A stretch of DNA of 64,000 nt. Origin: Acidobacteria bacterium 28-1 (lineage in GTDB: Bacteria; Acidobacteriota; Blastocatellia; Pyrinomonadales; Pyrinomonadaceae). A program made the translations under genes and the position numbers. Where the stretch lies: assembly GCA_002050365.1 (NCBI GenBank), contig MWYZ01000052.1:1-64000 (forward strand), written 5' to 3'. Below the pieces are notes generated by a model that saw only the letters and a list, made by a program, of their open reading frames with translations, searched no databases and was not told the origin of the DNA. How positions within the stretch are numbered: the first letter of the stretch is position 1; the number at the start of each line of letters is the position of its first letter. Positions 40,061-47,995 of the stretch are shown here, piece by piece.

Positions 40061-42565
40061 TTACTGCGGGAACCCGACGCGCTGCAGCAAATCTTGAAAG
40101 CGCGGGTCTGAGCGAAGCGGCTCCCAAACCGGATCGGCTTTGAGTTCAAGTAAGCCTAAATCGCGCTTGCCGCTTTCAATCGCTTTTTCAAGCGAATTAA
40201 GCGCCTGCTCTTTGTCGCCCATCCTGATCTGATATTTTGCCAGAGCAAACGGCGACATCTCCGTATTCTTTTTGCGCGCGTCTTCCTGTTCGAGTTCAAT
40301 TACCTTTTGCCAGAAGCCCCGCGCGCCCGACTTCCGGTAAGCATCTTTGACCGTCGCTATTGCTTTATCGAGTTGTTCGGGCGGCACGCCTTCGAGAATT
40401 TTTTGCTTGCCCTTCTCCTCATTCGCCTCTTCGTACATACCTTTCGCAAAGTAAACATCTATCAAAGTTTCGCGCGCTTTTGGAAAATTCGGCTCAATTT
40501 CAAGCGTCTTACGGAGTTGCGTAATCGCCTCATCGTAACGGCGCGCGATATAGTAAGCGCGCCCCAATATCGTGTTGATGATGAGTGATAAAGGGTCAAG
40601 CTGCTGGGCGCGCTTCATCTCCGCGATAGCCTCGTCGAACTTTCCTATACTCATCAGGTGCTCGGCGTACCATTGATGCGCCGAAGCGTAGTTGGGATTA
40701 AGCTCAATGGCGCGCTTAAATTCTTTCTCCGCTTGCGCAAAATTCCATTCGTATTCTTCCAGAACGACAGCCAACGTAGCGTGCGGTTCGGCTAACGTCG
40801 GGTCAATCTCCAAAGCCCTTTGCGCCGCCGCTCGCGCCTTCGGATAAGCCTCTTCGGGCGGCGGGTCATCAGTGTAACTCGGCAGCACTTGATAGGCATC
40901 TGCAAGTCCGGCGTAAGCTAGCGCGTAAGCCGGGTCAATCGCAATCGCCTGATTGAAATACTCGATGCTTCGTTTGAGGTCGACTTCCGTGCGTTTGTTC
41001 CAGTAGTAGCGCCCTTTCAGATAAAGCTGATAGGCTTCCGCGTTTGCCGTATAGTTTTTAGCGATTTGATTTTGCTCCGCACCCGAAAGCCGCGTTCGCA
41101 GTTTGTTTGAAACATCTCGCGCAATCTCGCTCTGCAGTGAAACAAGGTCAGCCTGTTTGCGATTATATTGTTCGCCCCAAATCTGATTGCCCGTTTTTGT
41201 GTCAACCAATTCCAAACTAAGAATTAAATTATCTCCGCGCTGAACAACGCGCCCGTTTAAGATGGCTTGAACAGATAACTCGTTACCAACGGTTTGCGGA
41301 TTGACATCTTTGCCTTTGTAGTGAAACACGCTTGACCGCGCTTTGACGGAAAGTTTCGGCAATTGTGAAAGGCTGTTAATTAAACTTTCCGTCATTCCGT
41401 CCGAAAGATATTCAACATCCGTGTTGTCGGTTGCATTGACAAACGGCATTACGGCAATTGATTCAATTTGCGTTGTGTTTGACGAGCGATTAACGAATAA
41501 CCAATAGCCAATACCAATAGCCGCAAGAAGCGCAATAATTAAGCCTACTGCGAAACCTCGTTTATGTTGTTTGATTTCACTTACTACATATTCGGCGCTC
41601 GATGTCGTGTGTGCTGCTCCCGCTGTTGTCGGGTTGAAGACTTGGGTTTTTGCTTCTTCTCGATTAGGCGCAGCGGTGCGTTCTAACTTGTTTTGAAATT
41701 CTAATTCTTGCTTGACGTCTTTCAAATCAATCAGAACATCTTTGATAGTTTGATAGCGCTCATCTCTGTCTTTTCTGAGACACTTTTCGACAATGTGCTG
41801 CAACTCACGCGGCATATCTGGCACGGTTTGGCTTAAAGGCGCGAATTCTTTGTGCAAGATAGAGCCGATAACGTCCAAAGCATTCTCGCCCGCAAACGGC
41901 AATTTGCCAGCCAGCATTTCATAGAGCATTACGCCGAAGCTGAAAATATCCGTTCTTGCATCAACCGTTTTCCCTTTAGCTTGTTCAGGCGACATATAAT
42001 TTGCCGTGCCGATTATCATTCCGGGCGTTGTGTTTGCTTTGATTGCCGTAGCAGCTTCAGAATCTGAATTGTGTTCGGCTTGTTTCTCCGCAAGCTTTGC
42101 AATTCCGAAATCAAGCAATTTGACTAATCCGTCAGGTCGAATCATCACGTTTTCAGGCTTTATGTCGCGATGAATTATCTTAGCGCGATGAGCGGCGTCC
42201 AAAGCGCTTGTAACTTGAATGGCAATATCGAGCGCCGGTTTAAGATTAATTGGTTGTGCTTTTAATTTGGAATGAAGGGTTTCGCCTTCGATATATTCAG
42301 AGGCGATAAAATGCTGGTTGTCAGCTTCGCCGATTTCGTAAATGGTAATGATATTCGGATGATTCAAGGCTGAAGCGGATTTTGCTTCGTGAATAAAACG
42401 CCGCATTCTTTCTTCGTCTTGCGCTAGCGTTTCGGGAAGAATTTTCAGTGCTACTTTTCTTTCTAATTTTGTATCCTCCGCTAAATAAACCTCACCCATA
42501 CCGCCCGCACCAATTAGAGAGAGGATTTTATAACGTCCGAGTTTTGTGTCAGCAGCAATTGTCAT
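40061..42565 (-). CDS. Ser/Thr protein kinase with TolB-like and TPR domains
   Basis: 834 residues. Kinase domain: P-loop GAGGMGEVYLAEDTKL, Lys41, Glu60, IIHRDIKPENVM (Asp134, Asn139), DFG at 152 and the APE-like region NYMSPEQAKGKTVDARTD. One membrane helix at 337-358 is followed by a domain beginning IESIAVMPFVNATDNTDVEY, like the TolB-N/FlgO-type domain of adenylate-cyclase/TPR proteins. The last 300 residues are TPRs (PTLAEPHATLAVVLEEYEWN, NYASAHQWYAEHL). It is one of four full paralogues in a row. It ends 11 bp before the next gene start region, so they are probably co-transcribed. Confidence 0.93.
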   Translation of the reverse strand: MTIAADTKLGRYKILSLIGAGGMGEVYLAEDTKLERKVALKILPETLAQDEERMRRFIHEAKSASALNHPNIITIYEIGEADNQHFIASEYIEGETLHSKLKAQPINLKPALDIAIQVTSALDAAHRAKIIHRDIKPENVMIRPDGLVKLLDFGIAKLAEKQAEHNSDSEAATAIKANTTPGMIIGTANYMSPEQAKGKTVDARTDIFSFGVMLYEMLAGKLPFAGENALDVIGSILHKEFAPLSQTVPDMPRELQHIVEKCLRKDRDERYQTIKDVLIDLKDVKQELEFQNKLERTAAPNREEAKTQVFNPTTAGAAHTTSSAEYVVSEIKQHKRGFAVGLIIALLAAIGIGYWLFVNRSSNTTQIESIAVMPFVNATDNTDVEYLSDGMTESLINSLSQLPKLSVKARSSVFHYKGKDVNPQTVGNELSVQAILNGRVVQRGDNLILSLELVDTKTGNQIWGEQYNRKQADLVSLQSEIARDVSNKLRTRLSGAEQNQIAKNYTANAEAYQLYLKGRYYWNKRTEVDLKRSIEYFNQAIAIDPAYALAYAGLADAYQVLPSYTDDPPPEEAYPKARAAAQRALEIDPTLAEPHATLAVVLEEYEWNFAQAEKEFKRAIELNPNYASAHQWYAEHLMSIGKFDEAIAEMKRAQQLDPLSLIINTILGRAYYIARRYDEAITQLRKTLEIEPNFPKARETLIDVYFAKGMYEEANEEKGKQKILEGVPPEQLDKAIATVKDAYRKSGARGFWQKVIELEQEDARKKNTEMSPFALAKYQIRMGDKEQALNSLEKAIESGKRDLGLLELKADPVWEPLRSDPRFQDLLQRVGFPQ

Positions 42566-42576
42566 TACATCTTTTG

Positions 42577-45135
42577 TTACTGCGGCAGCCCGATTCGCCG
42601 CAGCAAATCTTGAAAGCGCGGGTCGGATTTTATGTTGTCGAAGGATTCGTTAGTTTTTAAGTAACTTAATTTCGGGTCGCGTTTGGCAAACGCCTTTTCT
42701 AACCACTCGAAAGCCTTTTCCCTTTCGCCAAGCCGAGCGTAAGCTGCGGCAACACTTGCAGCCGGAGTCGTGCCTTGTTCGTGTTCTTTCAACAGACGTT
42801 CGAGAACCTTGCGCCAGTAGCCCGTCGCGCCGTCCTTTTTTATCGCTTCTCTAATAGCCTCATTTTCCCGCTCGCAAGTTTCCGGCGTATTAATCTTCAA
42901 AAGAACATCTCCCTTGCATCGCGCTTCCAGCGCTTCTTCAAACATTCCTTTGTCTTCGTAAGCGCCGCCAAGAAACATATAAGCCACCGGATACGTAGGC
43001 TCGGCTTCAATCAATTTTTTGAGTTCCGCGATGGCTTCATCATAGCGACGCGCTTCTAAGTAGCGCAGCCCGACATTCCCGCGGACTGCGCGAGAAAACG
43101 GGTCAAGCTCGTAGGCTTTTTTTACTTCAGTGAGAGCTTCGTCGTGTCGTGCGAGTCTGGCGAGAAGTTCCGAATACCATTGTCGGGCAGTCGCATAATT
43201 CGGATTCAGTTCGATGGCACGCTTGAAATCATTTTCCGCTCCGGCAAAATCCCACTCGTAACTTTTCACGTCTGCTAAAACGGCGTATGCTTCCGCTAAA
43301 GTGTTATCAAGCTCTAAGCCTTTTCTCGCCGCCGCTTTCGCTTTCAACAAGGTTTCGTCCGCTTCCTCTCTGGTCATCACCGTGTTCTTGGCAAGAATGC
43401 CGTATGTCAGAGCTATTCCGGCATAAGCCTTCGCATAACTTGGGTCTTTGTCAATCGCTTGCTGAAACAATGCGATGGCTTGCTTGAGGTCATCGCCCGT
43501 GCGTTTGTTCCAATGATAGAGACCTTTCAGATAAAACTGATAGGCTTCCGTGTTTTCTGTATAAGTTTTCGTAACCTGTTCCTCAACCGCGCCAGACAAT
43601 TTTATCTTTAATTGATTGGATACATCTTTTGCAATATCGCTCTGCAACAACACAAGGTTGCTCATTGGACGGGTATAGCCGTCCTTCCACAAAACATTTT
43701 CTGTCGCCGCGTCAATCAATTCAATATATAAAGTTAAATCATTTCCGCGCTGCACGACGCGCCCCGTCAATATCGCCTGCACGTTTAATTCTTTGCCGAT
43801 TGTTTGCGCGTCCGTTTCTTTGCCTTTATAGCGAAACACGCTTGAACGTGCTTTGACATTTAGTTTTGGGAGTTGCGAGAGACTAGTGATGAGCGATTCG
43901 GTCATACCGTCGGAAAGATACTCTATATCGGCATTGCCGCTTTCATTAACAAACGGCATCACTGCAATTGATTCGATTTGTTTTATGTTTGCCGAACGCT
44001 TGTTAAAGAACCAATAACCCAAACCAATTGACGCGAGAAGCAAAACTATCAGCCCGATTCCGAAGCCGAGTTTATGTCGTTTGATTTCCGTCGCAACATA
44101 CTCCGCGCTCGATGTCGTCTGCGCCATCTCTTTTGTCGAAACGATATTGTTTGCCGTTTGCGCCGTATTTTCTGCGGCGAAAGTCTGCGTCGCCGCATTT
44201 TCGCCCGTCGAAACCATTCTCGCATCGCTTGCGTGCGGCGTGGTCGAGCGTTCGATTTCATCGCGCAAATCAAGTTCGCGGCGCAACGTTTTGAAGTCAA
44301 TCATCAAATCTCGCGCCGTTTGATAACGCTCGTCACGATCTTTCGTTAAAGCCTTCCGCGCAATTCTTTGTAATTCCGCCGGAACATCGGAAACATATTG
44401 AGCGAGAAGCGGCGGTTCTTTCGTCAAAATCGCGGCAATCGAATCGTTCATAGTCTCGCCCGCAAACGGCAAGTGTCCGGTCAGCATTTCATAAAGCACC
44501 ACGCCGAGACTCCAAATGTCCGTTCGCGCATCGGTCTCTTTTCCGCGAGCCTGTTCCGGCGACATATATGAAACAGTTCCCATTACGACGCCCGGATTCG
44601 TTTTCACAAGTGCGCGTGTCTCGGCTTCGGCATCCAAATTCGCTTCCCGTTTTTCGGTCAATTTTGCCAAACCGAAATCCAAGACTTTAACAATACCATC
44701 GCGCCGAATCATAATGTTCTCCGGCTTAATGTCGCGGTGAACAATGCGTGCCGCGTGTGCCGCCGAAAGAGCAAAGGCAGTCTGCTCTCCGATGTTAAGA
44801 GCGTCCGAGATGGATAACCCGCCGCCGCTTATTCTTTCTCTTAAAGTTTCGCCTTCGACAAATTCGGTGGCGAGAAAATGCACATTCTTTTCAAAGCCGA
44901 ATTCGAACACCGTAAGAATATTCGGATGATTCAAGGCGGAAGCTGCACGCGCTTCCTGCTCAAAACGCCTGAGCCGGTCCTTATCCGAAGCAATGTCTTC
45001 GGTTAGAACTTTGACGGCAATTTTCCGATTAAGGCGAGTGTCTTCGGCTAGATAAACCTCGCCCATCCCGCCGGCTCCAATCGGAGAGACGATTTCGTAG
45101 CGTCCGAGTTTTGTGTGAACGGCAATTGTCATCAC
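42577..45135 (-). CDS. Ser/Thr protein kinase with TolB-like and TPR domains
   Basis: 852 residues with the same layout as its neighbours: P-loop GAGGMGEVYLAEDTRLN, IVHRDIKPENIMI, VLDFGLAKL, a linker, one membrane helix (LGFGIGLIVLLLASIGLGYWF), IESIAVMPFVNESGNADIEY, then TPRs (NYATARQWYSELLARLARHD). It ends SDPRFQDLLRRIGLPQ, as do its paralogues. Either of two adjacent ATGs may start it. It is likely a membrane sensor whose inner kinase responds to the outer TPR part. Confidence 0.93.
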   Translation of the reverse strand: MMTIAVHTKLGRYEIVSPIGAGGMGEVYLAEDTRLNRKIAVKVLTEDIASDKDRLRRFEQEARAASALNHPNILTVFEFGFEKNVHFLATEFVEGETLRERISGGGLSISDALNIGEQTAFALSAAHAARIVHRDIKPENIMIRRDGIVKVLDFGLAKLTEKREANLDAEAETRALVKTNPGVVMGTVSYMSPEQARGKETDARTDIWSLGVVLYEMLTGHLPFAGETMNDSIAAILTKEPPLLAQYVSDVPAELQRIARKALTKDRDERYQTARDLMIDFKTLRRELDLRDEIERSTTPHASDARMVSTGENAATQTFAAENTAQTANNIVSTKEMAQTTSSAEYVATEIKRHKLGFGIGLIVLLLASIGLGYWFFNKRSANIKQIESIAVMPFVNESGNADIEYLSDGMTESLITSLSQLPKLNVKARSSVFRYKGKETDAQTIGKELNVQAILTGRVVQRGNDLTLYIELIDAATENVLWKDGYTRPMSNLVLLQSDIAKDVSNQLKIKLSGAVEEQVTKTYTENTEAYQFYLKGLYHWNKRTGDDLKQAIALFQQAIDKDPSYAKAYAGIALTYGILAKNTVMTREEADETLLKAKAAARKGLELDNTLAEAYAVLADVKSYEWDFAGAENDFKRAIELNPNYATARQWYSELLARLARHDEALTEVKKAYELDPFSRAVRGNVGLRYLEARRYDEAIAELKKLIEAEPTYPVAYMFLGGAYEDKGMFEEALEARCKGDVLLKINTPETCERENEAIREAIKKDGATGYWRKVLERLLKEHEQGTTPAASVAAAYARLGEREKAFEWLEKAFAKRDPKLSYLKTNESFDNIKSDPRFQDLLRRIGLPQ

Positions 45136-45143
45136 GCTTTATT

Positions 45144-47672
45144 TTACTGCGGCAGACCGACGCGCCGCATCAAATCTTGAAATCGTGAGTCGTCTCGCAG
45201 AAACTTATAGTCCGGACTGATTTTAATATAAAGAATCGCAAACTCGCGCTGTTGATATGCTTTTTCCAGCCACTCTAAAGTCTTCTCCTTCTCTCCGAGA
45301 AAGGCGTAGATTGAGGCGAAATCGGCGGGTGAAACGGTCTTTCGCTTTGCGTCCTCAACTAACAATTCGAGCCTTCCTTGCCAATAGCCTTTCGCACCCG
45401 CTTTGCGATATAACTCTCTGAGAATCGCCGCACGTCGCTGCACGTCTTCCGCGCTGAGTTCTCCGGCGAGCATTTCGGCGGTTTGCCATTCGTTGATGGC
45501 TTCGTCAAACATTCCTTTGCACTCGTAGGAAAAAACTATCTCTCGGTGCAGGCGGGGAAAGTCTTTGTCCGCTTCGATTGCCTTTCGCAATATTTCGAGC
45601 GATTCGTCGCAACGCCCTGCTTCTTCATACATTGCTCCCTGCACGACCTTGACGATTGGCGAAAGCGGGTCGAGTTCTGCCGCCCGATTCGCTTCGGCAA
45701 TTGCTTCGTCATGTCTGCCCAGTTGCGACAACATCTCTGCGTAGTAGTAATGAGCGACCGGATAATTCGGATTCAATTCGATAGCTCGTCGGTATTCGAT
45801 TTCCGCGCCCGCAAAATCCCAATCCGAATAAGCCTTCGCCTGTCCGAGCGCGGTGTGCGCTTCGGCAAGCTGATCGTCCAATTCCAGCGCCCGCAACGCC
45901 GCCGCCTTCGCCTTTGGATACACTTCCTTTGAGGGTTGACTATCAAACCACGTCAGTTCGGAATACGAATCGGCTAAACCCGCGTAAGCCAGAGCATACG
46001 AAGGGTCTTTTTCAATCGCCTGATTAAAATACTCAATCGCTTTTTTGAGTGATTCCGCCGTGCGCTTGTTCCAATAAAAACGACCTTTCAAATAAAGCTG
46101 ATATGCTTCGGTATTCTGCGTGTAGCTTTTGGATACTTTTTGTTCGTCCGCGCCTGATAGTTTTGTTTTTAATTTGTTTGAAACGTCGCGGGCGATTTCT
46201 GTTTGCAGCGTTACAATATCGGTCAGCTTGCGGTTGTATTGCTCGCCCCAAATCTGGTTGCCCGTTCGCGCGTCAACCAACTCCAGACTGAGAGTTAAAT
46301 TATCGCCGCGCTGGATAACTCTCCCATTTAAGATTGCTTGAACGGATAATTCCGAGCCGACGGTTTGCGGACTAATCTCTTTGCCTTTGAAATGAAACAC
46401 GCTGCTCCGCGCCTTTACGGAAAGATTGGGCAATTGAGAAAGATTGTTAATCAAAGTTTCGGTCATCCCGTCAGAAAGATATTCAACTTCCACGTTCCCG
46501 CTTTGATTAACAAAAGGCATTACGGCGATTGATTCGATTTGTTTTGCGCTTGATGCGCGACTAGCAAAGAACCAATAACCTAATCCGCCAATCGCCAAAA
46601 ACAAAATTACAAGCGCGGCAATAGAAAAAGATTTATGCTGCTTGATTTCGCTTGCGATGTATTCGGCGCTTGATGCGGTTTGCGCTCGCGGTGAATCATT
46701 TGTGGTTTCCGCATTTACTATCTGCGTCGCTTGGTTTTCCGTTTGATGAATGCGGTTTGGACTGACGGAACGCTCCAATTTCTCCGTTAAAGCGATTTCT
46801 TCTCTCAGCTCCTTCAAATCCGCCAGCAAACTTTTCATCGTTTGATAACGGGCATCCTGGTCTTTTCTGAGAGCCTTGCGAACAACCTGCGTGAGTTCTG
46901 CGGGAATTTCTCCGTTTTCATTTTCAAGCGGAAGCGGGTCGGATTTTAAAATCGAAGCGATATACTCATTCGGCGTTTCGCCTTCAAACGGCAAGCGCCC
47001 CGACAGCATTTCATAAAGCACGACGCCGAAGCTCCAAATATCGGTGCGCGTATCAACGTCTTTGCCTTTGGTTTGTTCGGGCGACATATATGAAACAGTT
47101 CCCATCACAACGCCGGGATTCGTCCGAACGAGTTGTCGCGTAGCGGCTTCCGTGTCTATCTCTTCTTCCTGTTTTTCAATCAGTTTTGCCAAGCCGAAAT
47201 CCAAAACTTTCACAATGCCGTCAATGCGAATCATTATGTTTTCCGGCTTAATGTCTCGATGAGCTATCCCCGCTGCGTGCGCTGCCGAAAGCGCGAAAGC
47301 CATTTGCTGCACGATGTCGAGAGCTTCGCCAAGACTTACGCTTCCACGGTTTAATTTCTCTCTGAGCGTTTCGCCTTCGACATATTCGGTAGCGAGAAAA
47401 TGCACGCCCTTTTCTGCGCCGAATTCGTGAATCGTTAAAATATTCGGATGATTTAAGGCGGAAGCGGCAAAGGCTTCCTGTTCAAATCGTCGCAAGCGGT
47501 CTTTATCTCCGGCAATACTTTCCGGCAAAACCTTGAGCGCCACCCTGCGACGAAGGCGCGAATCTTGAGCCAGATAAACTTCGCCCATCCCGCCCACACC
47601 AATTTTTTTCAAGATTCGGTAATGTCCAAGCAGAGAGTCAACTTCTAATTTGTTAATTTTTTCATCCGTCAT
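45144..47672 (-). CDS. Ser/Thr protein kinase with TolB-like and TPR domains
   Basis: 842 residues, first gene of the three-kinase block. Motifs: GVGGMGEVYLAQDSRLR, IAHRDIKPENIMI, VLDFGLAKL, membrane helix SFSIAALVILFLAIGGLGYW, IESIAVMPFVNQSGNVEVEY, TPRs, and the end RDDSRFQDLMRRVGLPQ. The P-loop has Val in place of the usual Ala, with no effect expected. The start MTDEKINKLEVDSLLGHYRI is shared with the 47996-50446 kinase (MDEKINNLEIDSLLGHYRI), and the spacer after the tail repeat is also shared, so the two arose by duplication of a tail-plus-kinase unit. Confidence 0.93.
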   Translation of the reverse strand: MTDEKINKLEVDSLLGHYRILKKIGVGGMGEVYLAQDSRLRRRVALKVLPESIAGDKDRLRRFEQEAFAASALNHPNILTIHEFGAEKGVHFLATEYVEGETLREKLNRGSVSLGEALDIVQQMAFALSAAHAAGIAHRDIKPENIMIRIDGIVKVLDFGLAKLIEKQEEEIDTEAATRQLVRTNPGVVMGTVSYMSPEQTKGKDVDTRTDIWSFGVVLYEMLSGRLPFEGETPNEYIASILKSDPLPLENENGEIPAELTQVVRKALRKDQDARYQTMKSLLADLKELREEIALTEKLERSVSPNRIHQTENQATQIVNAETTNDSPRAQTASSAEYIASEIKQHKSFSIAALVILFLAIGGLGYWFFASRASSAKQIESIAVMPFVNQSGNVEVEYLSDGMTETLINNLSQLPNLSVKARSSVFHFKGKEISPQTVGSELSVQAILNGRVIQRGDNLTLSLELVDARTGNQIWGEQYNRKLTDIVTLQTEIARDVSNKLKTKLSGADEQKVSKSYTQNTEAYQLYLKGRFYWNKRTAESLKKAIEYFNQAIEKDPSYALAYAGLADSYSELTWFDSQPSKEVYPKAKAAALRALELDDQLAEAHTALGQAKAYSDWDFAGAEIEYRRAIELNPNYPVAHYYYAEMLSQLGRHDEAIAEANRAAELDPLSPIVKVVQGAMYEEAGRCDESLEILRKAIEADKDFPRLHREIVFSYECKGMFDEAINEWQTAEMLAGELSAEDVQRRAAILRELYRKAGAKGYWQGRLELLVEDAKRKTVSPADFASIYAFLGEKEKTLEWLEKAYQQREFAILYIKISPDYKFLRDDSRFQDLMRRVGLPQ

Positions 47673-47682
47673 TTGTTAGGCA

Positions 47683-47808
47683 TTATACATTGACACACAT
47701 TCCGCGTTTCAAAAATTGCCCGTCGCCCGCCTTTCCTTTATGCTCGCCGTTTTCAATCACGACGCGCCCGCGCGATGGATTCGTGTCGGCAGATAGTTCT
47801 TTATTCAT
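47683..47808 (-). CDS. Mini-ORF made from a hydA 3'-end copy (tail copy 4)
   Basis: A complete 41-codon frame from ATG 47808. The new part MNKELSADTNPS is joined to RGRVVIENGEHKGKAGDGQF and LKRGMCVNV, then TAA. This copy keeps 29 hydA codons, the longest of the array, with one Thr to Met change. GAGAG lies just upstream as a weak Shine-Dalgarno. It sits 12 bp after the stop of the kinase remnant at 47821-47957. Confidence 0.58.
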   Translation of the reverse strand: MNKELSADTNPSRGRVVIENGEHKGKAGDGQFLKRGMCVNV

Positions 47809-47820
47809 CTTCTCTCAAAT

Positions 47821-47957
47821 TCATTCGGGCAGATTCATCCGTTTCAGCAAATCCTTGTAGCGCGGGTCGTTGCGGAAAGAGTCAAAATTCGTCTGTTTGT
47901 TCAATTCGTTCAACATAACGGCATTATCCTGAATGGCTTTTCCAGCCATTTGAAAAC
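47821..47957 (-). pseudogene. C-terminal remnant of a fifth kinase/TPR paralogue
   Basis: The minus strand reads FKWLEK, a one-base frameshift, AIQDNAVMLNELNKQTNFDS then FRNDPRYKDLLKRMNLPE and TGA. This matches the C-termini of the kinases (FEWLEKAF..., SDPRFQDLLRRIGLPQ). The kinase at 47996 already has its own such end, so this is a leftover from another copy lost by recombination. Confidence 0.82.
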
Positions 47958-47995
47958 TTGTTCTCTTCGAGTCCGGTTTTAGGACTGGCACACAA

